Assembly (NCBI RefSeq): GCF_029846715.1
Contig: NZ_JARVWW010000014.1
Coordinates: 1-64,000 of the forward strand
DNA: 64,000 nucleotides
Reading direction: 5' to 3'
Origin: Bradyrhizobium nivariense
Lineage (GTDB): Bacteria > Pseudomonadota > Alphaproteobacteria > Rhizobiales > Xanthobacteraceae
In this document: piece after piece, positions 42,976 to 51,815 of the stretch
Position numbering within the stretch: the first letter of the stretch is position 1
How the letters are laid out: every line of letters begins with the position of its first letter
Position numbers and translations under genes: made by a program
The notes under the pieces: generated by a model
What the model was told of the DNA's origin: nothing
What the model saw: the letters and a program-made list of their open reading frames with translations, nothing else
Database searches by the model: none

Positions 42976-44047
42976 CAGGATCTCGCGGCGCACCTTCGCC
43001 GGCGGCATCGCCGCGCTCGCGGCTGCCCGCCGCGCGGGTGCGCAAGGCTATGCCGGGCTCGGCGAGACGGCCGATGGCTTTGCGAAGGTAGCGCAAGGGA
43101 AGACGTTCGCCTTTCCGGGCGATCACGGGCCGCATCCGGAATTTCGCATCGAGTGGTGGTATCTCACGGCGAATCTCGTCGACGGCAGCGGCGCTCCTTG
43201 CGGCCTGCAATGGACGCTGTTCCGCCAGGCGACGCAGCCGGGGCCGCAAGGCGACGGCTGGGCCAACCAACAGGTGTGGATGGCCCACGCCGCGGTGACG
43301 CGCGCCGACACTCACCGCTTCAACGAGCTGTTTTCACGCGGCGGTGTGGGGCAGGCCGGCGTCACGGCAAAACCGTTCGCGGCCTGGATCGACGATTGGG
43401 AGATGAACGGATCCGAACGCACCGGCGATCGAGCCCTGGCGCCGCTGACGCTGAAGGCCTCGGGTGCCGATTTCAGCTACGCGCTGACGTTAGAGGCGGA
43501 TCGTCCAGTGGTGTTGCAGGGCGATGGCGGCTACAGCCGCAAGTCAGAGCGCGGGCAGGCCTCCTACTATTACAGCCAGCCGTTCTATCGCGCCCGCGGC
43601 ACGCTCACCATCGACGACCGGCCGGTCGATGTCTCCGGCCGGGCCTGGATGGACCGCGAATGGAGCAGCCAGCCGCTCGACGCCGACCAGACCGGCTGGG
43701 ACTGGCTGTCGCTGCATCTGGCGTCCGGCGACAAGCTGATGCTGTACCGGCTACGCCAGAAGGACGGCCAAAATCATCCGTTCGGCAACTGGATCTCCGC
43801 CGCGGGCGACACGCAAATGATTGCGGGCGACGACATCCAGATGAGCCCGAAAGCGACCGCCGAGGTCGCGGGACACAAGCTGCCGGTGGAATGGCAGATC
43901 GCGATCCCCTCGCGGTCGTTCTCGATCCTGTGCAAGCCGCTCAATCCGAAGGCGTGGATGGGGACCGGCTTTTCCTATTGGGAAGGGCCGATCAGCTTTG
44001 CCGGCACGCATGACGGCGTTGGCTATCTCGAGCTGACCGGCTATTGA
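42965..44047 (+). CDS. Secreted AttH/CrtC lipocalin-like protein
   Basis: 360 aa. The Tat signal SRRTFAGGIAALAAARR leads to a tandem lipocalin-like domain. Family landmarks are HPEFRIEWWYLTANL, QVWMAHAAVTRAD, YYYSQPFYRARGTL and GRAWMDREWSSQPLDADQTGWDW, as in predicted secreted hydrolases (COG5621) and hydroxyneurosporene synthase CrtC relatives. It is often encoded with an ABC ATPase and FtsX-like permease, as here. The Tat export suggests a cofactor or prior folding. Function unknown; lipid or glycolipid binding is an inference from the fold. Confidence 0.86.
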   Translation: MSADRISRRTFAGGIAALAAARRAGAQGYAGLGETADGFAKVAQGKTFAFPGDHGPHPEFRIEWWYLTANLVDGSGAPCGLQWTLFRQATQPGPQGDGWANQQVWMAHAAVTRADTHRFNELFSRGGVGQAGVTAKPFAAWIDDWEMNGSERTGDRALAPLTLKASGADFSYALTLEADRPVVLQGDGGYSRKSERGQASYYYSQPFYRARGTLTIDDRPVDVSGRAWMDREWSSQPLDADQTGWDWLSLHLASGDKLMLYRLRQKDGQNHPFGNWISAAGDTQMIAGDDIQMSPKATAEVAGHKLPVEWQIAIPSRSFSILCKPLNPKAWMGTGFSYWEGPISFAGTHDGVGYLELTGY

Positions 44048-44074
44048 ACCGGGACCTCTTCGAAGGGACTAGCG

Positions 44075-44461
44075 ATGTATCACCTCACCGCCCTCGTCAC
44101 GCTGCTGGCGATCCTGTTCTATTTCTTCACTTGCATCAACGTGTCGCGCTCGCGCACCAGGACCGGCGTCAAGGTGCCCGCGATGTCGGGCCATCCGGAT
44201 TTCGAGCGCGCCTTCCGCATCCAGATGAACACGCTGGAATGGATGCCGATCTTCCTGCCGTCGCTCTGGCTGTTCGCGGTTTACATCAGCGACGCCGGCG
44301 CAGCGGCGATCGGCGCGATCTGGATCGTCGGTCGCATCGTCTATTTCATCGGCTATTCGAAGGCCGCCGCAAAACGCGGCCCAGGCTTCATGATCCAGGG
44401 CATCGCCGCCATTGCACTGTGGGCGGGCGCGCTGGGAGCGTCGGTGCTGCGGCTGGTGTGA
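44075..44461 (+). CDS. MAPEG-family membrane protein
   Basis: 128 aa, four predicted helices. The core ERAFRIQMNTLEWMPIFLPSLWLF holds the N-x(2)-E pattern of microsomal glutathione-transferase-like proteins. ATG 44075 follows the AttH-like stop by 27 nt, so it may belong to the same transcript. Glutathione-dependent activity is possible but not shown. Confidence 0.87.
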   Translation: MYHLTALVTLLAILFYFFTCINVSRSRTRTGVKVPAMSGHPDFERAFRIQMNTLEWMPIFLPSLWLFAVYISDAGAAAIGAIWIVGRIVYFIGYSKAAAKRGPGFMIQGIAAIALWAGALGASVLRLV

Positions 44462-44486
44462 GGCCGAGCTGCGACGACACACTCAG

Positions 44487-44513
44487 TGTCGTCCTGGCTT
44501 CGCCAGGACGACA
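44487..44513. repeat. Minimal family-B hairpin between convergent genes
   Basis: TGTCGTCCTGGC (44487-44498) pairs perfectly with GCCAGGACGACA (44502-44513) across a 3-nt loop. This is the terminal stem of the long family-B elements on its own. It may act as a two-way terminator, though no T-run follows. Confidence 0.7.
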
Positions 44514-44522
44514 TAAACACCC

Positions 44523-45716
44523 TTACTTCGTCAGCGGGCAGCCGCTGTCCTTGGCGGTGAAGAATGCCTTGTCGCCGGGAACGACCGCGAGCTGCTTGTA
44601 GTAATCCCAAGGCTTTTTCGATTCCGAGGGCTTCTTGACCTCGAACAGATACATGTCGTGGACCATGCGGCCGTTCTCGAGCACCTTGCCGCCTTGCGCA
44701 AAATCGTCGTCGACCGGCAGCTCCTTCAGCTTCTTGGCGACCGCATCCGGATCCTTGCTGCCGGCGGCCTTGACGGCCTTGAGGTAGCTCAGCGTCGCCG
44801 AATAGGTGCCGGCCTGGATCATGTTCGGCATCCGTCCGGTGCGCTTGAGAAAGCGTTCGCCGAGATTGCGCGTGCGGTCGTTGACATCCCAGTAATAGCC
44901 CTCGGTCAGCACCAGGCCTTGCGCGGCCTGCAAGCCGAGCCCGTTCACTTCGGCCAGCGTCATCAGCAGGCCGGCGAGCTTCTGGCCACTGGCGACGATG
45001 CCGAACTCGGACGCCTGCTTGATCGAGTTGGTGGTGTCGAGGCCGGCATTGGCAAGACCAACGATCTTCGCCTTCGAGCTCTGCGCCTGGAGCAGGAAGG
45101 AGGAGAAGTCCGAGGAGTTGAGCGGCACGCGCACCGAGCCGAGCACCTTGCCGCCATTGGCGGTGACGATCTCGCTGGTGTCCTTCTCCAGCGCGTAGCC
45201 GAAGGCGTAGTCCGCGGTGAGGAAGAACCAGGTGTCGCCGCCGGCCTTGGTCAGCGAGCCGCCGGTGCCGACCCCGAGCGCGCGGGTGTCATAGGCCCAA
45301 TGGAAACCGTAGGGCTGGCAGGCGTCGCCGGTGAGGCGCGAGGTCGCAGCGCCGACGACGATGTCGATCTTCCTCTTTTCCTTGGAGAGTTCGTGGATCG
45401 CGAGCGCGACCGATGAGGTCGTCAGCTCCGTGATCATGTCGACGTTCTCGACATCATACCAGCGGCGCGCGATCGAGGTAGCGAGATCCGGCTTGTTCTG
45501 GTGGTCGGCGGTGACGAGCTCGATCTTCTGGCCCAGCACCTCGCCGCCGAAATCCTCGATCGCCATCTTGGCGGCTTCGACCGACCATTTGCCGCCGTAA
45601 TCGGCGTAGACGCCGGACTGGTCGTTGAGGATGCCGATCTTGACGCCTTGCGCGGAGGCCGGCGCGGCCAGCAGCAAAGCCGACGTTGCGACAGCGGCCA
45701 AAAGTGCTGATTTCAT
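44523..45716 (-). CDS. Branched-chain amino-acid type ABC binding protein (LivJ-like)
   Basis: 397 aa, Peripla_BP_6 family. A signal peptide (1-23, cleaved near PASA-QG) is followed by VKIGILNDQSGVYADYGGKWSVEAAKMAIEDFGG, the family start, and the hinge GDTWFFLTADYAFG. Such proteins bind branched-chain amino acids, amides or aromatic acids. No livHMGF genes are nearby, so it is an orphan. GGAG lies upstream of ATG 45716. Confidence 0.9.
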   Translation of the reverse strand: MKSALLAAVATSALLLAAPASAQGVKIGILNDQSGVYADYGGKWSVEAAKMAIEDFGGEVLGQKIELVTADHQNKPDLATSIARRWYDVENVDMITELTTSSVALAIHELSKEKRKIDIVVGAATSRLTGDACQPYGFHWAYDTRALGVGTGGSLTKAGGDTWFFLTADYAFGYALEKDTSEIVTANGGKVLGSVRVPLNSSDFSSFLLQAQSSKAKIVGLANAGLDTTNSIKQASEFGIVASGQKLAGLLMTLAEVNGLGLQAAQGLVLTEGYYWDVNDRTRNLGERFLKRTGRMPNMIQAGTYSATLSYLKAVKAAGSKDPDAVAKKLKELPVDDDFAQGGKVLENGRMVHDMYLFEVKKPSESKKPWDYYKQLAVVPGDKAFFTAKDSGCPLTK

Positions 45717-45839
45717 AGGTTAGCTCCCAGCAGTTTTCTGTTTTGAAATCGCGCGGATACTAGTGAAGAACCCCGCGCCTGCCCATCCATTTCATGTTGG
45801 TCGTTAGTATGGGCGCGGCCATCTTGATGATGAGCTGCC

Positions 45840-45980
45840 GTCGTCCTGGACAAGCGAGCGGAGCGAGCGCTGATCCAGGACCCATTACCCCAGGGAGCTG
45901 TTTGGCGAAGTCTCGGAGTTAGCAGCTCGCACAGCAACCTCTCCCTGGGGTAATGGGTCCTGGCTTTCGCCAGGACGACG
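45840..45980. repeat. Family-B nested palindromic repeat
   Basis: The left end GTCGTCCTGGACAAGCGAGC and the right end CTGGCTTTCGCCAGGACGAC are of two subtypes, as in the copy at 13503. GGACCCATTACCCCAGGGAG is inverted inside. Confidence 0.8.
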
Positions 45981-45991
45981 TTGGGGGAGCA

Positions 45992-48900
45992 TCAGCCGAC
46001 CGCCTCCGGCTTCTTCTCGTTCCGCCCCTCGGCCAGGTTCCTCACCACCACGTAGAAGATCGGCGTGAACAACAGCCCGAACAGGGTGACGCCGATCATG
46101 CCGAAGAACACGGCGACCCCGACGGCTTGCCGCATTTCCGAGCCCGAGCCGGACGATATCACCAGTGGCAGCACGCCGAGGATGAAGGCGAAGGACGTCA
46201 TCAGGATCGGCCGCAGGCGCAGGCGGCAGGCCTCGATCACGGCCTCCAGCCGCGGCTTGCCTTCGTTCTCGATGTCGCGGGCGAACTCGACGATCAGGAT
46301 CGCGTTCTTCGCCGCCAATCCTACCAGCACGACAAAGCCGATCTGGGTGAGGATGTTGACGTCCTGCCCCATGATGCGCACGCCGATCGTGGCGGCCAAC
46401 AGGCACATCGGAACGATCAGGATCACTGCGAACGGCAAGGTCCAGCTGCCATACTGCGCCGCGAGCACGAGATAGACGAACAGCACGCAGATCGGGAACA
46501 CGTAGAGACCCGCATTGCCGCCCGTGACCTGTTGATACGACAGGTCCGTCCATTCGAAGGTGAAGCCGCTCGGGAGGGTGTCGTCCGCGAGCTTCTTAAT
46601 GGTGTCGAGCGCGGTGGTCGAGCTGGTGCCCGGCGCCGGCTCGCCCTGCAATTCGGACGCCGCGTAGAGATTGTAGCGCGCGACGCGGTCGGGGCCGGAA
46701 ACGTCCCTGAACTCGACCACGCTGCCGAGCATCACCATGTCGCCGGAGGCGTTGCGCGTACGCAACCGCGCGAGATCACTGGGCTCCTTTCGGAACGGAA
46801 AGTCGGCCTGTGCGGTGACGTGATAGGTGCGGCCGAACAGGTTGAAGTCGTTGACATAGGTCGATCCGAAATAGGTCTGGATCGTGTCATTGATGTTGGC
46901 GATGGGGACACTGAGCTTCTGCGCCTTGGTGCGGTCGATGTCGACGAAGAGCTGCGGAGTGTTGGCCGAGAACGGCGAGAACACCGAGGGAGCGAGCAGC
47001 AAGGGCGATTTGCGCGCCGCGGCGACAAGCTCGTCGGTGGCCGCGGCGAGCAGCTCCGGCCCGCGGCCCTGTCGGTCCTGGATGCGGACGGTGAAGCCGC
47101 CGCCGGTGCCTATGCCGGGCACGGCCGGCGGCGGAATGACGATGATGAACGCGCCCTGGATCACGGCGAGCCGCTTGCGCAGCTCGGCCGTGATGGCGTT
47201 CGCCGTCAGCCCCTTCTTCAGGCGCACCTCGGGTTCATCAAACACCGGGAACAGAGCGGCCGCGTTGCCGGCCTGCGTGCGCGTCGCGCCGGAGAAGCCC
47301 GCGAAAGCGGCGACGCGGACGATACCCGGCGTATCCAGCGATATCCGCTCGATCTCGCGCACGATCTCCGTGGTGCGCGCCAGTGACGCCGCGCCGGGCA
47401 ATTGCACGGAGACGATGACATAGCCGCGATCCTGCGCCGGAATAAAGCCCTGCGACGTGGTCCCGATCAGCCAGCCGGCGCTGCCGATCAGCACGACATA
47501 GATCAGGATCATCACCACCGAATGCCGGATCACGAAATTGGCGACACCGGCATAGCCATGCGCGAGACGGTCGAACACACGGTTGAAGGCGCCGGTGAAG
47601 GCGTCCCAGCCGCGCCCGATGAAATTCCAGCGCGCCGGCGGCCGCTTCTCCTCGTGCGGCACCAGGATCTGCGAGGCCAGCGCCGGCGACAGCGTCAGCG
47701 AACAGAAGCAGGAGATCGCAGTCGCAACCGCAATGGTGACGGCGAATTGCTGGAAGAACTGGCCGGAAATTCCCCCTATGAACGCCGTCGGGACGAACAC
47801 CGCACACAGCACCAGCGCGATCGACACCAGCGCGCCGCCGACCTCCTCCATGGTCTTCAGCGCGGCGTCGCGCCGGCTCATGCCATGCTCGAGATGCCGC
47901 TCGACATTCTCGACCACCACGATGGCGTCGTCGACCACGATGCCGACGGCGAGCACGAGGCCGAACAGCGTAAGATTGTTGATGGAGAAGCCCAGCGCCG
48001 CCATCACCGCGAAGGTGCCGACCAACGAAACCGGGATCGCGATGATCGGAATGATCGCGGGCCGCCATCCTTGCAGGAACACCAGCACCACGATGACCAC
48101 GAGCAGCATGGCCTCGTAGATGGTCTTGATCAGCTCATGGACGGACTGCGCGATGAACTCGGTCGGATTGTAGCCGATATTGTAATCGAGGCCTTTCGGG
48201 AAGCTCTCCTTGAGCTTCACCATCGTGTCGGAGATGCTTTTTGCCGTCGCGAGCGCGTTCGATCCCGGCCGCTGCGTCACCAGCATCGCGACTGCCGATT
48301 TGCGCAGCAGAAAGCTGTTGGTCGAGTACGCCAGCGCACCGAGCTCGATGCGGGCAACGTCGCGGAGCCGAACCGTGCGCCCGTCGGAGCCGGCCTTGAT
48401 CAGGATGTCCTCGAACTGCTTCTGGTCTTTCAAACGCCCGGTGAAGGTGAGGTTCGGCTGGAAGGCGCGATCTGCAATCGGCGGCTCGGCGATCTGGCCG
48501 CCGGCGATCTGCACGTTCTGCGCACGGATCGCGGCGAGCACTTCGGTCGAGGTCAAGCCGAGATTGGCGATCCGGTCAGGGTCGAGCCACAACCGCATCG
48601 AATAATCGCGTGCGCCGAAAATCTGGATGTCGCCGACGCCGTCGATCCGCAGCAGCTGGTCGCGGACCTGGAGCAGCGCGTAATTGGAGATGTAGAGCTG
48701 GTCGAACGTGTCGTCGGGCGACAGCATGAACACGACCATCAGGATGTCGGGCGAGTTCTTGCGGGTGACGACGCCGTTGCGCTGCACTTCGTCCGGCAGT
48801 TGCGGCTGCGCGATCGCGACGCGATTCTGGACCAGCACCTGTGCCTTGTCGAGGTCGGTGCCGAGCTTGAAGGTGACGGTGATCGTCAATTGCCCGTTCG

Positions 48901-49156
48901 AGGTCGCCTGGCTGTAGAGATACAGCATGTCCTCGACGCCGTTGATCTGTTGCTCGATCGGAGCGGCGACGGTGTCGGATACGGTCTGCGCGGAGGCGCC
49001 CGGATATTGCGTGGTGACGACGACGGTCGGCGGCACCACTTGCGGATATTCGGAGACCGGCAGCGTGGTATAGGCCAGCGCGCCGACGATCAGCAGCACG
49101 ATCGACAGCACCATCGCCAGAATGGGCTGGTTGATGGAGAGACGGCCAAGATTCAT
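45992..49156 (-). CDS. RND efflux transporter, inner-membrane pump (AcrB/HAE1 type)
   Basis: 1054 aa, 12 helices and two large periplasmic loops. It starts FINRPILA-like SINQPILAMVLSIVLL. Proton-relay Asp pair in GIVVDDAIVVVENV (about residue 405), PCPxxxxLP-like periplasmic segments, and the second-half motif GLAAKNAILIVEFARD. It exports hydrophobic compounds from the periplasm or membrane by proton exchange. The first base region overlaps the adaptor gene by 4 nt (ATGA). No outer-membrane channel gene follows; the third part must be encoded elsewhere. Confidence 0.94.
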   Translation of the reverse strand: MNLGRLSINQPILAMVLSIVLLIVGALAYTTLPVSEYPQVVPPTVVVTTQYPGASAQTVSDTVAAPIEQQINGVEDMLYLYSQATSNGQLTITVTFKLGTDLDKAQVLVQNRVAIAQPQLPDEVQRNGVVTRKNSPDILMVVFMLSPDDTFDQLYISNYALLQVRDQLLRIDGVGDIQIFGARDYSMRLWLDPDRIANLGLTSTEVLAAIRAQNVQIAGGQIAEPPIADRAFQPNLTFTGRLKDQKQFEDILIKAGSDGRTVRLRDVARIELGALAYSTNSFLLRKSAVAMLVTQRPGSNALATAKSISDTMVKLKESFPKGLDYNIGYNPTEFIAQSVHELIKTIYEAMLLVVIVVLVFLQGWRPAIIPIIAIPVSLVGTFAVMAALGFSINNLTLFGLVLAVGIVVDDAIVVVENVERHLEHGMSRRDAALKTMEEVGGALVSIALVLCAVFVPTAFIGGISGQFFQQFAVTIAVATAISCFCSLTLSPALASQILVPHEEKRPPARWNFIGRGWDAFTGAFNRVFDRLAHGYAGVANFVIRHSVVMILIYVVLIGSAGWLIGTTSQGFIPAQDRGYVIVSVQLPGAASLARTTEIVREIERISLDTPGIVRVAAFAGFSGATRTQAGNAAALFPVFDEPEVRLKKGLTANAITAELRKRLAVIQGAFIIVIPPPAVPGIGTGGGFTVRIQDRQGRGPELLAAATDELVAAARKSPLLLAPSVFSPFSANTPQLFVDIDRTKAQKLSVPIANINDTIQTYFGSTYVNDFNLFGRTYHVTAQADFPFRKEPSDLARLRTRNASGDMVMLGSVVEFRDVSGPDRVARYNLYAASELQGEPAPGTSSTTALDTIKKLADDTLPSGFTFEWTDLSYQQVTGGNAGLYVFPICVLFVYLVLAAQYGSWTLPFAVILIVPMCLLAATIGVRIMGQDVNILTQIGFVVLVGLAAKNAILIVEFARDIENEGKPRLEAVIEACRLRLRPILMTSFAFILGVLPLVISSGSGSEMRQAVGVAVFFGMIGVTLFGLLFTPIFYVVVRNLAEGRNEKKPEAVG

Positions 49157-50370
49157 GATTTGTCACCGGGCTTGCCACCGGCTGGCGCTTGCGCGGCAGA
49201 CGGAGCGACCTTGGCGCCGACACGGGCGCGCTGGATGCCGTTGACGATGACGCGGTCCTCCGCCTTCAGCCCCTCGCGGATCACGCGCAAGCCCTCATCG
49301 AGCGGTCCGAGCACCACCGGACGCGCCTCGACGGTGTCGTCCGGCTTGACCACGAACACGATCTTGCGGGACTGGTCGGTGGCGACCGCGACGTCCGGAA
49401 TCAGCAGCGCCTCATAGGGCGCACTGCCGATCAGCCGGACGCGGCCGAACTGGCCGGGCAGGATCGAGAGATCGGTGTTCTTGATCACGGCGCGGCTGCG
49501 CAGCGTACCGGTCGAGACATCGAGACGGTTGTCGAGGAAGTTGATCGAGCCGTCATGCGACGGCTTGGTCTCGCCGGCGAGCGTCACCTGGACCGGGTTC
49601 GCGGTCTCGCGCGAACTCGGGCGCCGGCCTTCGAACCACAGCTTGCTGTATTTGATGAACGTCGCCTCATCCATGTCGAAATAGACGTAGATCGGATCGA
49701 GCGTCACGATCGAGGTCAACAGCGTCGACGTACCGGTGTCGCTGCCCTGCACAAGGTTGCCGGGGCTGACGAGATGGCGGCTGACGCGGCCCGTCAGCGG
49801 CGCCGTCACATGCGTGAACTCGATATTGAGCCTGGCGGCCTTCAGCGCGCCTTCGGCCTGCACTTCCGCAGCGTGCGCGGCCTGCAAGGCCTGGCGGCGC
49901 TGGTCGACGACCTGCTCGGACACTGCGCTGGTCTGGACCAGGTTCAGTCCACGGTCGAGCTCGCGCTTGGCGAGTTCCACCTTGGCGCGTGCGTCCGAGA
50001 GCTGGCCGTCCGCCTGCTCGGCCACCGCCTCGAACGGACGCGGGTCGATGACGTAGAGCAGATCGCCCTGATGCACGATGGCGCCGTCCTGGAACTCGAC
50101 CGAGTTGACGAAGCCGCCGACGCGGGGGCGCACCTGCACCTCCTCCGTCGCCTCGAAGCGGCCGGTAAATTCGTCCCAATCGGTGACAGTGCGCTTGACC
50201 GGCTGGGCGACGGACACCGGCGCAGGCGGCGGTGCCGCGCCTTGCGAGGCCGGCTGGCCGCAGCCGGCGAGAGCGAATGCCGCGGTGAGAAGCCCGGCGA
50301 TCGCGCGAGGTCGAGGCGAAACGAAATCGTGCTTTTTGACAAACTGCTCGCTTCCGTCCGGTCCACTCAT
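49153..50370 (-). CDS. RND efflux periplasmic adaptor (AcrA/MexA type), lipoprotein
   Basis: 405 aa. The lipoprotein signal ends LTAAFALAGCG, so it is anchored in the inner membrane by lipid. The membrane-fusion fold reads in order: beta-barrel/lipoyl half FTGRFEATEEVQVRPRVGGFV, hairpin coiled coil (about 120-190), lipoyl half IEFTHVTAPLTGRVSRHLVSPGNLV, then beta-barrel. ATG 50370 is chosen because GAGG and GGG lie just upstream, unlike the in-frame ATG at 50385. It is the first gene of the pump operon. Confidence 0.92.
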   Translation of the reverse strand: MSGPDGSEQFVKKHDFVSPRPRAIAGLLTAAFALAGCGQPASQGAAPPPAPVSVAQPVKRTVTDWDEFTGRFEATEEVQVRPRVGGFVNSVEFQDGAIVHQGDLLYVIDPRPFEAVAEQADGQLSDARAKVELAKRELDRGLNLVQTSAVSEQVVDQRRQALQAAHAAEVQAEGALKAARLNIEFTHVTAPLTGRVSRHLVSPGNLVQGSDTGTSTLLTSIVTLDPIYVYFDMDEATFIKYSKLWFEGRRPSSRETANPVQVTLAGETKPSHDGSINFLDNRLDVSTGTLRSRAVIKNTDLSILPGQFGRVRLIGSAPYEALLIPDVAVATDQSRKIVFVVKPDDTVEARPVVLGPLDEGLRVIREGLKAEDRVIVNGIQRARVGAKVAPSAAQAPAGGKPGDKS

Positions 50371-50642
50371 CCCAGGTCCTCGCATAAAAACCGCAGAAAC
50401 AGCAGGGTACGCCTCTACCCGCGGGCGCCACAAGATGGGTTTCAATGATGAACTCTTCAAGACCAATGAACGCGCAATGCTCGGAAGAATGCCTTGGCCG
50501 GATGGCGGGTTGACAGGGCTTGTTCGCGTCTCCCCCCCTGCGGGGAAGAACAGCGGCCAGCGTCTTCGCACATGACGGGCGGAGCAGGCTCGGCTAGATT
50601 ACCCTCATAAAAAACAAGACGAATTGTCCGGGGAGGACAGGC

Positions 50643-51797
50643 ATGCACCAGGGACGTGTCGTTTACGGCGCGATCGAGGAGGTTGTGTTCGGTCATCCCG
50701 CAGCCGAGGCGATTGTCGCGCAGATGGACCGGCTGGGGACGCGCCGCGCCTTCCTGATGGTCTCCGGCACGCTCAACCGGCAGACCGACGAAATCGCGAA
50801 GATCAAACAGGCCCTGGCCACGCGCTGCGCCGTCGTCTTCGATGCCATGCCGGCGCACACACCGCGCGAGGCGGTGATCGCCGCCACCAATGCGGCGCGT
50901 GAAGCGGGCACTGACCTGATCGTCACCGTGGGCGGCGGCTCGATCACTGACGGCGCCAAGGCGGTGCAGCTCTGCCTTGCCAACGGCATCGACGATGTCG
51001 ACGGCATCGAGCGTATCCGCGTGCACAAGGGTGTCGCGCCCGAGATGACGGCGCCGACGGTGCGCCAGATCAGCGTGCCGACCACGATCGCCGGCGGCGA
51101 GTTCAGCTCGATCGCGGGCGTCACCGACCGCACCACCCATGTGAAGCAGATGCTACGGCATCCGCTCGTGGTGCCGCGCGCGACGATCCTCGATCCCGCC
51201 ATGACCGTGCACACGCCGGAATGGCTCTTCCTCTCCACCGGCATCCGCGCCATCGATCATTGCGTCGAGGCGATCTGCTCGCGCGAGACGCACCCCTATG
51301 CCGACGCACAGTCGGTGAAGGGCCTCGCCATGCTCGCCGACGCGCTGCCGCGGGTGAAGGCCGATCCGTCCGATCTGGACGCGCGGATGGATGCGCAGAT
51401 CGGCACCTGGCTGTCGATGGGCGCGCTCGCCGCCGGCGTGCCGATGGGGGCAAGCCACGGCATCGGTTACGTGCTGGGCGCGGCCTTCGACGTACCGCAT
51501 GGCTACACCTCCTGCATCATGCTGCCGGCCGTGATGCGCTGGAATGCGTGCGACAATGCCGAGCGCCAGACGATCGTCGCGGCCGCGATGGGCTTTCCCG
51601 GCCACAAGGCGGCCGATGTGCTCGATGCCTTCATCCGCTCGCTCGGCATGCCGCGCAGCCTCGCTGACGTTCGCGTCTCGCCGGAGCATTTCGACGCCAT
51701 CGCGGAAGCTGCGATGCGCACGAACTGGATCCCGCGCAACCCGCGCAAGATCGACGGCCCGGCGCAGTTGCGCGAAATCCTGCTTCTTGCCGCATGA
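50643..51797 (+). CDS. Iron-containing alcohol dehydrogenase family, maleylacetate-reductase-like
   Basis: 384 aa. The N-terminal NAD(P)-binding half has the glycine motif LIVTVGGGSITDGAKAV; the C-terminal helical half has TGIRAIDHCVEAI, GASHGIGYVLG and DVPHGYTSCIMLP. The Asp metal ligand of classic Fe-ADHs (GVDALTH) is Arg here, while the three His positions remain. Loss of this Asp and the HCVE motif point to the maleylacetate-reductase branch. GGGGAGGAC lies upstream of ATG 50643. It is followed after 18 nt by the acyl-CoA synthetase gene. Substrate unknown. Confidence 0.86.
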   Translation: MHQGRVVYGAIEEVVFGHPAAEAIVAQMDRLGTRRAFLMVSGTLNRQTDEIAKIKQALATRCAVVFDAMPAHTPREAVIAATNAAREAGTDLIVTVGGGSITDGAKAVQLCLANGIDDVDGIERIRVHKGVAPEMTAPTVRQISVPTTIAGGEFSSIAGVTDRTTHVKQMLRHPLVVPRATILDPAMTVHTPEWLFLSTGIRAIDHCVEAICSRETHPYADAQSVKGLAMLADALPRVKADPSDLDARMDAQIGTWLSMGALAAGVPMGASHGIGYVLGAAFDVPHGYTSCIMLPAVMRWNACDNAERQTIVAAAMGFPGHKAADVLDAFIRSLGMPRSLADVRVSPEHFDAIAEAAMRTNWIPRNPRKIDGPAQLREILLLAA

Positions 51798-51815
51798 TCT
51801 AAAGCCGGAGGACCG

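Noticed and set aside
45953..49417. Very long plus-strand open frames opposite the RND genes (for example 45953-47386 and 47402-49417)
   Set aside because: They are antisense shadows of the RND pump and adaptor; their translations are rich in Arg, His, Asp and Gly with no domain pattern, as expected from high-GC codon bias.
50443..50575. 46-aa frame starting MGFNDELF between the RND adaptor and the dehydrogenase genes
   Set aside because: No ribosome site and no promoter-like sequence; the frame belongs to a longer antisense frame and has unusual composition.
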